This document shows, piece by piece, positions 11,550 to 22,400 of a DNA stretch of 64,000 nt. The DNA comes from Favolaschia claudopus. Taxonomy: Eukaryota > Basidiomycota > Agaricomycetes > Agaricales > Mycenaceae. The stretch spans positions 930,001-994,000 of the forward strand of contig JAWWNJ010000028.1 of the NCBI GenBank assembly GCA_037176885.1. The letters are read 5' to 3'. Below the pieces are notes generated by a model. The model had not been told where the DNA came from, ran no database searches, and was given only the letters and a program-made list of their open reading frames with translations. Made by a program: the position numbers and the translations under genes. Each line of letters begins with the position of its first letter. Position 1 is the stretch's first letter.

Positions 11550-12060
11550 CCGCGGTGCTCCCGCTGGCAGTCGGTTAAGTCCGGGCTGTCCGTGTTCAGC
11601 CGGCATGCTCGGTTAGAGCTGCCGCTGATGATGTTCGTCGGTAGAGTGGCGGCCGTCCTGAGTTCGAAGTTGAACCCAGATGGTCCCCCGCTAGATCTCC
11701 TTCATGTGGGTCGGCGGGTTAGCGCCTAACCTCGGGGAGGTTGGTAGTTCCTCTTGGTTGCCTCCAGCACCTCGAGATAGTAGTTTCCCACTAAGTCTCT
11801 TGGCCCGGCAGTTTAGAAATAGTCAGCGGCAGAGTCTCGCACCCATGTTTAGGGAAACGTCGCTAAGCCGCTGCTACCCGTTAGTGGCCTGCCAGCTTAT
11901 CGGCTATCCACAGCAATAAGATACTGCCCGCGAGGTCGGGCATATCTTCTGTTATCCTAGCCTCACTTCTCCCGCTGATAGGTCTCGAAAATCGATAAAT
12001 TCCGGGCATTTCATGCCTAGCCGCTGAGCGGCCTTATCACCGCAACAATAGAATCCACAG
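11550..12060. mobile_element. Family C repetitive tract (right part)
   Basis: Continuation of the 8590-9752 tract after the solo LTR. TCCCGCTGG, GCCGCTGATG, CAGCGGCAG, GCCGCTGC, TCCCGCTGATAG and GCCGCTGAGCGG recur within 500 bp. No coding domain recognised. Confidence 0.35.
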
Positions 12061-12112
12061 CATCATCCCCTCTTTTGATCGAGCCTCCTTCTCAAGCATC
12101 TCCGGTGACTGG

Positions 12113-12835
12113 TCAACTTCCTCCTCCGAATGTGATCCTTCCCCCTCCAACCCAGACTGATGATTCCTCCTCCTCTTCTTCACGTAAAACGACAGATGCG
12201 GCGGATGAAGACAGAGCCGATGCTGGTTCATTACTTCTGTGGCGCTTGGATGGGCCTGGAGCCGAGGACTCCATCGAATCAGTCGACAAGATGGATATAG
12301 CGCGTTTACGAAACATTGCGGTGAGGGTGAGTTGATTAGAGGAGGGGGCATTGCGAGCTTTCAAGGCTTCCATTTGGCGGTTGTATTCAGTCTCCGAAAT
12401 ATTCAAAACACCCCTCTCATATCCCTCCTTCAGCTTCTTGCGCTTTTCTTGAGATGTGCGCAGAGACATGCCGCCGATCCCATAGGGCCCCCGCTTCTTC
12501 CCTGGTTCAAAATTAGATTTAACTGATAGAACAGCCAACAACGGAACACACCTGTCTGATTATTGACTGCCATAGACCCTCCCAATCTCTGCTCAGCACT
12601 CTTAATCTCAGCAATCCAACGCCTCTCCTTGGCTGCCTCCATTCTTGCTGTACGCCGCTCCTCATATGTCATCGGGGTTGGCAACTTCTCCCACTCGATG
12701 TCGGAATCCTCACCATCTTTTTTGCTTTCCGACGCAGAATCTTCATCTTCCCATGCCAGAGGATCTTCTTCCGATGACAGGTCAGGGGTTTGGGGAAGGG
12801 AGGGGCCGGCCAGAAATGTTCCATCTGAGTCTCGC
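12113..12835 (-). pseudogene. Hypothetical gene, 3' part, split by a retrotransposon
   Basis: Downstream part of a 236-codon (235 aa plus stop) two-exon gene whose first 35 nt (MPKLRKKGSKAQ) lie 25 kb away at 37954-37988. The exon 12835-12552 encodes an acidic Asp/Glu/Ser stretch, then TYEERRTARMEAAKERRW. A 50-nt GT-AG intron (12551-12502) follows. The second exon (12501-12113) starts KKRGPYGIGGMSLRT and ends in a Ser/Glu-rich tail with an NLS-like SKRHR. The lengths sum to a multiple of three once one CTCGC copy is removed, which validates the model. I do not recognise the family; a nuclear or DNA-associated role is only suggested by composition. Both halves are undecayed apart from the insertion. 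Confidence 0.65.
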
Positions 12836-13370
12836 TGTCACAATCAAGCCTCGCGCCCCAGGTCTAAGACAAGGGGTTGGGTGGTGCGGTATTAGCTCGA
12901 GAAAATAACTGAATAAAAGGACTAGGGTACATGGGCGAATAAACTACTCTACTTATACTGTCTACTGAACCGTGTGAACTATTAACTACATGCGTACTCT
13001 GAGTGTCAAGCGTGTGGGAAACATGTGTTCTATGGAACGTTCTTTAACCTGTCGTCATCCATGAGGCTTCCTTCCCTTTATGGCATGGCAAACATGTGGC
13101 TCCCATGTTGTTGCAGGAGAACAGTGGTGAACGATGGGAAGGGCACATTGTCCTCATGGTTCATACCTGTGGCAGTGAGTGAACGATAGATAGTGCGTGT
13201 GATCATGTGTGTGGACGACGGTCATGGTGTCAGCACAGGCTTGATGAAAAAGAAGGGCGAGGGCGGTGGGTAAGGTGTTTGGAAGTAATGGATCGTCGGC
13301 CCGGTCTTTGTTGCATGTGACCGTGGAATTTAAGGTGTTGTCGCGATAAGATTGTCATTCAATCGTGACA
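12836..13370 (-). repeat. Outer element 3' LTR
   Basis: 535 bp, the same length as the partner at 37414-37948. On the minus strand it is immediately preceded by a purine-rich tract, AGAAGGGGGGTAA (plus 13371-13383), which fits a polypurine tract. The differences from the partner LTR are single substitutions only. Confidence 0.92.
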
Positions 13371-14313
13371 TTACCCCCCTTCTAGGGTCGACGTCCTCGT
13401 TGACCGTAGTGAAGTCGTTTGATTCGGGATTAAATAATTTCTTCGTCAAATATTGCTGCGACTCCTCCTTTGCGTGGTATCTCTTGATCAGGTAATCCCA
13501 GGATCCGGCCGGTAGAACGGGTAATTCGCGTATTTTGATGCCGTGTTCCTTCTGATATTTCTCCAGAATTTTCTTGGCACCCGGTAAGAGGTGGCGGACC
13601 GGTTCCCACGTGCGTTCCCCCAATGGATAATCTTTCCATTTGATCAGATACTGATAGCCGCGTCCCTTTTTGCGGTGTTTCAGGATCCCTTCCACTTTGT
13701 ATCGGACTTCTCTACTGATGATTTTGGGTTCGGGCCGTTTCTCCCTTCGATCAGCAGGTGGTGTGATGTATGGTGTTAAGAGAGCCTCATTGAAACCCGG
13801 ATGTGACTGGTCCGTTTCTGGTAATCTCAATTTGTATGCGGAAGCACCCACTTTCTCCAGGATTTCGTAAGGCCCCAGCCTCTTATCGTCTAGTTTTTTA
13901 GAAGGTCTGTCCGTTGCTATCTCTGTTGCCTCGACCCACACTTTATCTCCAATCTTAAATACTGGGGCATCCTTTCTTTTTGCGTCATAGTATTTTTTCA
14001 TTGTTTTTTGGGTTTTCTCAAGAGCCGCTGATGCTTCATCACGGATCTTCTTCATTTTCCCGGCAAAGTCCTCCGCAGCCTCGTTCCGCGTCTCCACTGC
14101 ATTTTCTATCCCTTTCCAAGGGCGATATCCGGTGTTCAGATAGAATGGCGATGATTTTGTCGATGAGCTTGCTTTATCATTATAGCAGAACTCTGCCAGC
14201 GACAGCCATTCGGCCCAGTCTGATTGCCGATAGTTTACGAAGATCCGGAGATATTTTTCAATTTCCTGGTTCATGCGCTCCGTCTGGCCATCTGTGATCG
14301 GATGGTGTGACGT
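13330..14313 (-). pseudogene. Outer element integrase C-terminus with chromodomain
   Basis: Minus-strand frame that resumes integrase after the family B insertion. It starts with the catalytic-Glu segment (TERMNQEIEKYLR), then a gypsy GPY/F-like SH3-type region (KLDDKRLGPYEILEKVGAS), then a chromodomain: YKVEGILKHRKKGRG, YLIKWKDYPLGERTWEP. The aromatic positions Y/W/W are present. The frame ends inside the LTR at 13330. Chromodomains target integration to histone-marked chromatin in chromoviruses (family knowledge). Its 5' continuation is at 32575-33241. Confidence 0.88.
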
Positions 14314-16151
14314 TGATACGCGTGGTCAATTTTGCGCGTATTTATCTAGCTTTTGTAGTGACTTGTGGCACAAATACCCATATTAGCTGCATGGCACTAA
14401 GGGCTTTACTCGACTATCAATAGGAAGTCAGTACTCCTGTTCATGGTGACTTGAAGGAGGATCAGAGTGAGCTCCGAGCTGCTGGTCGTAAACGTTACTG
14501 GAGATAATCATAGAGGCCCGCGGCACACGGAGTAACCCAAGGTTTTGGGTATTGCAAGAGTAACAGATGAAGACTGAGTTGAAGTGCAGTCTGGACTTGT
14601 AGTAAAGCAAGACCGAATGTCGGAGGAAGGCCCGCGGAGTATCCAAACGAAAGGTCTATGAGATACATAGACGCCGCGGACCTGCCGAAGACTTACAGAC
14701 AAGTTGCCGCACCAATGTACCTTGAACATAAGGGTGCCGGACGTTGGATCAACGGCAGGGTGGTGCCTCAGATCTGGAACAGTGATTGCGGACATCCATC
14801 ATGTCACGGAGAATACTCCGCGGACTCGGCATGTACATCACGGAAGCACTTTCCTGTATGCCGCTGATCAGATAGTTTGACACTGAAGCATAGGAATGTC
14901 TTAGACGGTGATCTGATGGTCTGGAAACAAAACTAGAGATCTAGAAAGGTCTAGACGGAGTGGAGCAACCATATGATTTAGAGGATCTACATGGATGCCG
15001 GGGAGACACGTCGGAGCGGAACAGTGATACACATCCGCGGATGACCAAGATAGTGATTCAACCGTGAGATGGTCAGAATAGATGACTTTTCATGGACGGA
15101 TCGTGACGATTCAGAGCGGCAGACGGCTGCTAGACCTACGTATACCCAATCCCAACTCAATTGTTTCTGTATCTTGACTCAGATTTGTTTACATCATGTA
15201 TTTTCTTGGCATTAGTATAAAAGACCATGTATTTCTCGTCGTTTGTCTAGTTCATCGCGCGCAGGTCATTGACGGCGTTGGTGTACTCAGGCAGGGACGT
15301 AGAGGCATTTAAATTGGAGTTATCTGCTTGCTAGTTTTTGTCTTCATTAGGAACGATTTGTTGAAGTTCAGACAAGTGTGAATTAAGACTTAAGTTTCTA
15401 GAAGCGTTCACCCGCGGAAACTTTGGACTGTGGAGTTTTGTCGTGGCAAAGCCAACCCAGTAACCTTCCAAGGACTTGGCCCGTTTGAGCATTGCTCGCC
15501 CCCATTTACCAGTGTTGCGTTTGACTGGTCCACTTAACCCGCGGACTACTCAGAATCAGTTGAAGTGAAAGTGTGCTTAAGAGTGAACTAGTATCTCCCC
15601 AAGTTGAAGAGAGTAGACGATCTATCCGCGGACGCATCGTGTTCAGACTTGCCTGCACGTAACCTGACGGGATACGATTAGTGCCTTGGAGCTTGTGCTA
15701 TATAAAGGAGTGTCAAACGTACCTGAGAGCTTGGAAGTTCAGGTCTACAGTCGCAGTGGCACTGTAAGAAGCGTGTGTACGAGGCATTTCTAGCAATTGG
15801 CTGGTGTCTAATATATTCAATTCGCCCTGACTGTTGGAGTTCCTCCCAGTCTTGTATCCTAAAAACCGATATACCTTGTTCATTGGAAAGTCCGCGGACG
15901 GATTTCCTCTAAACTATAGTCAGTAAAGAACTTGTTTTGCGTCCGTTCAGACCAGTAGACGAAGTTGAACTACATCTGAATTTCGGATTGGACCCCACGA
16001 ACTCAATAGGAAGCACTTGGTGTATCTTGTTGAGACATATATAAGTGTTGGAGTGTTGTGTGTGTTGGTTGAGTTGTTTGTGTGTTTTGTAGTGGATTAG
16101 TCCATTGCGCACTTTGCATCTCATATCGATATATTCAAGTGCAGCGTTTCA
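14314..16151 (+). repeat. Family B 5' LTR
   Basis: 1838 bp, unusually long for a fungal gypsy LTR. Two TATA-like boxes are visible: GTATAAAAG at 15215 and CTATATAAAGG at 15699. Nine CCGCGG sites at 14518, 14632, 14674, 14818, 15035, 15412, 15539, 15626 and 15892. Small ORFs inside it are not supported as genes. Confidence 0.93.
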
Positions 16152-16152
16152 T

Positions 16153-16175
16153 CTGGAGCCCACCGCGAGGGGTCC
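16153..16175 (+). promoter_or_regulatory. Candidate primer-binding site
   Basis: TGGAGCCCACCGCGAGG begins two bases after the 5' LTR end. TGG complements the CCA end of tRNAs, and the position is right for a tRNA-primed PBS. The tRNA identity was not determined. Confidence 0.5.
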
Positions 16176-16355
16176 ATTTGTCTCTTGGTTGTTGAAGCAA
16201 AACAAGTTGCTATAGTTGTGAGAGTCTAGAAGAAGGACTTTCCGGGAAAAGTTGAACCAGTCAGCATTTCCGCCCCTCGAAAACGAAAGAGTTCGGGGAA
16301 GAGCAAACACCAGCGTAGCCCGTCTCCATTAAATACCGGAGCAGGTTCAAGGAGT

Positions 16356-18092
16356 TTGCTAGAGCAAGCCAGGGTTGCATTACAAGAACCCGCTCAAGCG
16401 TCGACTTCAAGGAGCAGTCTTATACCAGAGACAGTAAATTGGGGATCCTCGGCGTCTGGCAGAAAACCCCGTACGACCAAAAACTCCAGTACCGGACGGT
16501 CGTATAGTTCATCTCCTGTTCGCAGAAGAAGAAGAGCGAGTTCCGCGGAGGAATTAGACTTGACAGAAGCGTTTCCTTTCCAAGGACAGGCTATCCCTTC
16601 GGACGGCGAGCAGTCTGATCATTTGGATCAGAACCTTGAGGCTATTTCGAACTCAGTAGCCAATCAAAACCCCCTACAACAAAACACTATGGCCCAGCAT
16701 GTCGAACTAGATAAGACCAAGATTCCTGACTTGTTTGGGAGACATAACCTGAAGTTTGAAGATGACTCCGGGGACTTGCCCAAGTACTTGTCGGGGATTG
16801 AGGATCTGTTTGAAAAGCAGGGGAACATTAGTGATACAGCCAAAAAGTGGCTCGCGCAACACTATGCGAACAGTAAGATCCAGAAGGAGTGGACTGCGTT
16901 GTCGTCCTATAAAACTGGAACTTATGAAGATTGGAAGACGGATGTGATTAATTCGTATCCAGAAGTACGAGCAGTTGAGAAAGGCTCCCGCGCGGGATGG
17001 GCCTCCTGGCTTAAAGGCTGGAGGAATCGTCCTGTAAGACTTGGCGAAGAAAATAAGTTGTCGACTTTTATTCGCGAGTTCCGCGGACGCGCAGGAACCA
17101 TGAACCAAGATAGGGAATGGTTATCTCAGAGAGAGTTGGCGAGAGATTTTCTTGAGGGTATTCACCCTACGTTCAGAGATGATCTCCGTTCAATTATTAT
17201 AACCAAGTCTCCCACGGAGTTGGGTTCCTACCAGCGTGCCAAAAAGGAGTTTGAGACTGCAAATCCAGGCAAGGTGTTTAAGGCACCACAAACGCACCAG
17301 GATGATTTGTACGAGTGGACGGACTTCGAGGATATTTTGACGACTCTTATGAAGAACAACGACTCAATATTCTTTGGAGATACATCCGACGGAAGACGAA
17401 AAGCGACAGTGTTGTATGGCGCAGAAGAGGATGAAGGCGAGAAGTTGAAAGCTCGTCTTGATAGACTGGAGAAAGAGACTCAGGCGAGTCAAGAGCGCAT
17501 CTCCAAGGATGTGAAGGATAATGTCGAACAAGCACTTGCTGGACATCTGGATAAGTTCACCGCGGACCAGAAACAGATTATGTCCAAAATGCATGAGGCT
17601 TTGGAGAGAGGCACGTCCAACAATCCGGGGAGGTCTGGCGATAGATCTGATTATAGAAGTCATAACACTGGTGACAAGCGTCCTAGAAGGGATGAGTGTT
17701 ATTACTGTTGGGAGCTATATCATTATATTGGCAACTGCAAGGAGCGAGCGACAGACCTAGCGGGTGGAATTCTTTCCCTCTCCAAGGATGGAAAACTTCA
17801 GACCTTCGATGGGAAAAATATTCCTATTGAACCACGCAATAAAAGTCCGATGACCAAAGCGCGCGACTATTACAGTCACCGAAATAATAGCTTCCTACAT
17901 GAGGATCATTTTGCTGTTTTCTTTACGTCGGCTGGTTCTACCGCGGCAGACGCAGAGCAAAGTTCAACTCCGCGGGAGTCTCCTGGGAACACGGGAAAGT
18001 CCACGCAGGATGAACAAATTGCTAGGCTCGAAAACAACCTTGGGGAACTTAGGCAACTAATTCTTCAAGGAGGACGGGATTTTACCCGGTGA
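16356..18092 (+). CDS. gag: Family B Gag
   Basis: 578 codons. The N-terminal ~120 residues are Ser/Arg-rich and probably disordered. A capsid-like region follows (DLFGRHNLKFEDDSGDLPKY, then WKTDVINSYPEVRAVEKGSR and an ELARDFLEGIHPTFRDDLRS stretch), then a charged coiled-coil-like segment (ARLDRLEKETQASQER). A nucleocapsid knuckle CYYCWELYHYIGNC matches CX2CX4HX4C exactly. It forms the virus-like particle and binds element RNA in the cytoplasm (family role). The start at 16356 may not be the true one, as it is read from the frame. The TGA at 18090 overlaps the start of the next frame, which lies one base back (-1). Confidence 0.85.
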   Translation: MLEQARVALQEPAQASTSRSSLIPETVNWGSSASGRKPRTTKNSSTGRSYSSSPVRRRRRASSAEELDLTEAFPFQGQAIPSDGEQSDHLDQNLEAISNSVANQNPLQQNTMAQHVELDKTKIPDLFGRHNLKFEDDSGDLPKYLSGIEDLFEKQGNISDTAKKWLAQHYANSKIQKEWTALSSYKTGTYEDWKTDVINSYPEVRAVEKGSRAGWASWLKGWRNRPVRLGEENKLSTFIREFRGRAGTMNQDREWLSQRELARDFLEGIHPTFRDDLRSIIITKSPTELGSYQRAKKEFETANPGKVFKAPQTHQDDLYEWTDFEDILTTLMKNNDSIFFGDTSDGRRKATVLYGAEEDEGEKLKARLDRLEKETQASQERISKDVKDNVEQALAGHLDKFTADQKQIMSKMHEALERGTSNNPGRSGDRSDYRSHNTGDKRPRRDECYYCWELYHYIGNCKERATDLAGGILSLSKDGKLQTFDGKNIPIEPRNKSPMTKARDYYSHRNNSFLHEDHFAVFFTSAGSTAADAEQSSTPRESPGNTGKSTQDEQIARLENNLGELRQLILQGGRDFTR

Positions 18093-19441
18093 GGGAGACC
18101 CGATCACGGAAGGCTCCTGAGGAACCAAAGACGAAAGACCGTGAAGAAAATGATAAAAATACAAAAAAACAGTCAGACGAGCGTTCGAGTGGAAAGAAGT
18201 CCAAGAAGCCTGAGATCGAGAATCGAGTTGAAGTTGTAATGGAGAGAAGGAATCCCCCGCGGAGACCTAGAGTTACTGTGGAGGAGGTCAGCGACTCCGA
18301 GGACGAGTCAGCGGATAAGAAAAAGGCGTCAGAGAAGGAACTTCCCTTCAAAGATGTTAAGCCTCTATCTGACCCCGCGCCTCGACCTGCACTACCCAGG
18401 AAACCCAATGATGAGCAACCTGTTAAGCCAGGGTCAGTTGAGCGAAAGCCTCGAGCGCCGCGGGACACGCAGCGTAACGATGCAGCTACGGCAGAAATTG
18501 TCAAGAGCATTCGTGATACTGTAATTCCGGTGAAGTTGGGGGCTCTCTTGGATAGTAATGACAACCTTCGTCGTACACTAGAAGGCGGTAGCAAGAGGAA
18601 AAATAGGAGTCGGTTCTTGAAGACAACTTCAGGCGAGATTATTCCAGCTAGGGTCCAGAATTTTATGGTTCAACGAGTCTCTGAAGAATCTGAGGAGAGC
18701 TCTGCGGACGAAGATGAAGGACTAGAAGTTAATGTGCGGGAAGAGGAAACGTCTTGTGTGACGGTTGACGAGTCAGGAGCGACTGTCTCAGTGTTATACT
18801 TTGACACCTACCCAGAGTTAGTTACCTCCGGGGACGGGGACCTTCCGCAAGGAAGTGTGATCTGTGGTGACCCAGTATTGCAGTACTTTGAGTCGTTACC
18901 AGCTGGAAAAGAACCTAGGAAGGTGAAGGTTCCTTCAGTGCCTTCCGCGGTGAATTCTGGAGGACTCCGGTGTGTTCGCCCAACCATAAACGGAAAATAT
19001 GTGGAAGCCATTACAGATAGTGGGTCACAAATCGTGTCCATGAATGCCACTCTTGCAGAAGAGCTTGGTCTGAAATGGGATCCTAAAATCGTTTGTGATA
19101 TGGTGGCAGCCAACAACCAAACTCAGACAACCATGGGGTTGGCGAAAAATGTACCGTTCAATTTCAATGGGATTGTGATGTACCTACAAGTGCACATATT
19201 ACCAAGCGTTCCCTATGAGGTACTTCTAGGGAGGCCTTTTGAAATCTTAGCGGAGACAGTTTTCGCAAGCAAAAAGTCCGGCGAAGTCGAGGTTACAATT
19301 ACAGATCCGTATACAGGACGCACTAGTACTTTTCCTACAGTGCCCCGCGGACGTAAATTTAATCGAGACACTGGAAAATCTGAACCACCTGAACCTGCTA
19401 AAGCCAAACAGGATTTTCAGAGGTCTTCGAGGAACTCGTAG
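18089..19441 (+). CDS. Family B protease ORF
   Basis: 450 codons in the -1 frame relative to gag. The frame is open back to 18053, giving a ~40-nt overlap, and no ATG opens it, so it is probably expressed by frameshifting or bypass. The first ~200 residues are Lys/Glu/Arg/Pro-rich. The C-terminal third holds a retropepsin-type aspartic protease: ITDSGSQIVSMNATLAEELG (active-site D-S-G) and the downstream VLLGRPFEI flap/second-loop motif. It processes Gag and Pol (family role). It ends at TAG 19439-19441, where the pol frame, shifted -1 again, is already open. Confidence 0.85.
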   Translation: MRETRSRKAPEEPKTKDREENDKNTKKQSDERSSGKKSKKPEIENRVEVVMERRNPPRRPRVTVEEVSDSEDESADKKKASEKELPFKDVKPLSDPAPRPALPRKPNDEQPVKPGSVERKPRAPRDTQRNDAATAEIVKSIRDTVIPVKLGALLDSNDNLRRTLEGGSKRKNRSRFLKTTSGEIIPARVQNFMVQRVSEESEESSADEDEGLEVNVREEETSCVTVDESGATVSVLYFDTYPELVTSGDGDLPQGSVICGDPVLQYFESLPAGKEPRKVKVPSVPSAVNSGGLRCVRPTINGKYVEAITDSGSQIVSMNATLAEELGLKWDPKIVCDMVAANNQTQTTMGLAKNVPFNFNGIVMYLQVHILPSVPYEVLLGRPFEILAETVFASKKSGEVEVTITDPYTGRTSTFPTVPRGRKFNRDTGKSEPPEPAKAKQDFQRSSRNS

Positions 19442-19470
19442 AGGGGGGAGAAGCCACTGTAGCGTTTGAG

Positions 19471-22400
19471 TTGGATGAGCAGGGGCAGTTGATTTGCATT
19501 GGTTATGGATTTCCTAAGTCGGGTGATGTTGTGACGCAGGCAGACCGTCAAATGGCGTATTTGATGGCCTCTCAGCAGAGTTTTAGTGGAGATAAGGACG
19601 CCTCCGTTCTGTTGAACCAGTACGCTGGAACAATGGAAAAAGACAAGGGAATGAATATTTTCTTGTTTAAAGAGGACGGTCCGCCGAGTAAGCCGAAGAA
19701 GCGGTCGAAAAAGTTGAACCGTGGAAAGAAGAAGAATGCCAAACGTAAGGCTAAGCGTGCGGAGGCGGCTCTTCTGACGGCGGAGTCAACAAATGTTGCA
19801 GTAGGTGGTGCCGAGGAGCCGATTGATCCGGTCCGCGGACTACCGACTAAGAATGTGGTTCACTTAGATTTGCCTGTACCTGATACACCCAGGCAGCAGT
19901 TCGTAATGGAGCAGCTTGACCCCAAGCCTGAACCAGAGCGGGTGTTTGCTAACAAGTATAAGCCCGTGGCAGACAAAGTGAGGCCCATTTTAGGTCGAGT
20001 TGATGAGAAGTTTAGGATAGTGCGGAATATCACTGGTGATCCGCTGAAGGACATGCCGACGATCAGTCCGCATCCTCCAGAGTTTGCACCTACTGGGAGA
20101 TATACCGCGGAGCGGAAGGAAGTGTTCGACAAGACTCATGACAATGGCTTCTTATTGCCAGAAGAAATGAAATTGTTGAACCACTTCATGATGGAGCATA
20201 ATCAGCATTTTGCTTGGGAGGAAGACGAGCGCGGACAATTCAAACATGAATTCTTTCCGCCCGTGGACATGCCTGTGGCGCCTCATACGCCTTGGGTATG
20301 CTCGCAAATTCCAATTCCCCCCGGACATTTCGATGAGTTCTGTCGCATCATTAAGGCTAAGATTGATGCCGGCGTGTATGAACCTTCGAACTCGTCTTAC
20401 AGATCGCCGATTTTTGCTGTCATCAAGAAGGATGGAAAATCTTTACGGATTGTACATTCGTTGGAGAGGCTCAATGAAGTAACCATTCAACACTCTGGAG
20501 TGCCCCCGGGTACTGAGAAACTGGCAGAACATTTTGCTGGCAGAGCTTGTGGTGCTGCATTGGACATGTTCGTTGGATATGATAACAGGGATCTCGCAGA
20601 ATCCTCCAGGGATTATACTACGTTCCAGACGCCTTTTGGTGCGCTGAGACTAGTTAAATTACCCATGGGTTGGACAAATTCTGTTCCTATCTTTCATGAT
20701 GATGTTACCTATGTCTTGAGAGATGAGATTCCGCATGTTACAATACCTTACATAGACGACGTACCGGTCCGCGGAGGTCCAACGAGGTATGAGACGGGAG
20801 ATGGAGATTGGGAACGGATTCCAGAAAACTCCGGCATTCGCCGATTTGTGTGGGAACATGTTCAAAATTTGAACCGTATTGTTACTCGCATGAATTATGC
20901 TGGTGGAACGTTCTCAGGGAAGAAGTTGGTGCTCTGCGCTGATGAGTTTGAGGTGGTAGGACATTTATGTTCGTACCGCGGACGTCTGCCGGATCCCAAA
21001 AGGATTGATGTGATAAACAATTGGGGCCCCTGCGATACTTTTACGCAAGTAAAGGCATACTTGGGTACTGTTGGAGTCTTGAGGAGTTTTATTGAAGGGT
21101 ACGGTGACATAGTCGCACCTATCAATGATCTTACCAAGAAAGACATCGTCTTTAAGTGGTCCGCGGAGTGTGATGAAGCGCAGGCAAGGATTAGGCAGAG
21201 GTTGAAGGATTGCCCCGCGCTCAAGCCTTTGAGATACGATTGGCTTTCAGATATAGTATTACAAGTGGATACGTCTTGGCGAGCTATTGGTATAATTATC
21301 TACCAGCTTGATCCAGACGACCCTAAGAAGAAGTACTATGCGCGGTTTGCGAGTATAACGCTGGGGAAAACCGAGGCAAACTACTCACAACCCAAACGTG
21401 AATTGTATGGGATGATGAGAGCTCTTGAAGCCATGTACTACTGGATTTTCGGAGCAAGGAAGCTTGTGGTTGAAACCGATGCGTTGTATATCAAGGGCAT
21501 GTTGAAAAACCCTGGAATGGGTCCAAATGCTACAATAAACCGTTGGATTGAGAAAATTCTCATGTTCCATTTTAAGTTAAAGCATGTTCCTGGCGAAAGG
21601 TTCGCCCCCGATGGATTGTCAAGGAGAGATCCTTTCCCCGGGGATGAACAGTTCAAAAACTCCGAGGAGGGCTATGATCAGAATGAGCCTCCCGAGGACC
21701 ATGAAGATGTTGTAACGGACGGGCAACAGCCCTTGGAATTTGAAGAGTTTAAGCACCTTATTGATAAAAGGGGTGGTTACCTTCTGATGGAGCCTGAAGC
21801 GTTGAGTGTTGAAGATTTCGCGGAGGAGTGTATGCTCGCTGCGTCCGCGGAGGCAGACATCGCAAAGGCAAGGCAAGCGGCCTATGAAACGGATGGAAAA
21901 TCAGTTCCAGAGTATATTCTAATGATGGAACCATTAATTCCTGACTTAGAATTGAAGTGGAACAAAGATAAGCGTGAACCGTATGATGAAGAGCATCGCA
22001 CGGAGTGGATGAAAAAGAGAGACGCAAAGTTACCATTAATTAAGGAATGGTTAGCGGACCCTTTAATAAGGCCCGCGGGGATGAATGACGACCAAGAATA
22101 TCGAGCTTTTGTCCGCTCTGCCTCACATTTCTTTTTGAAAGGGGGGAGGATGTATAAAAAAGCGATTGGAATGGCTCATCAATTAGTAGTTGACAAGGAA
22201 CACCGTATGTTTATGATGAAGGCTGCTCATGATAGCCTGGGTCATCGCGGAAGTTATGCCACTACGGAGTTAATTTCATTGAGATTCTGGTGGCCAGGAT
22301 TGGAGTGTGACGTTTATTGGTATGTGGCGACTTGCCTGCCATGCCAAAACAGGCAGCACACCTTGATCAAAGTCCCGCCTGTGGTAACGGATACACCAAG

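Noticed and set aside
14508..14867. ORFs in the LTR repeated at 30931-31290 and seemingly conserved
   Set aside because: They are conserved only because the two LTRs are ~99.8% identical; no domain and not open in the divergent solo LTR.
16707..17108. Antisense ORF inside gag
   Set aside because: Shadow of the gag frame; no splice signals or domain, unlike the accessory genes downstream.
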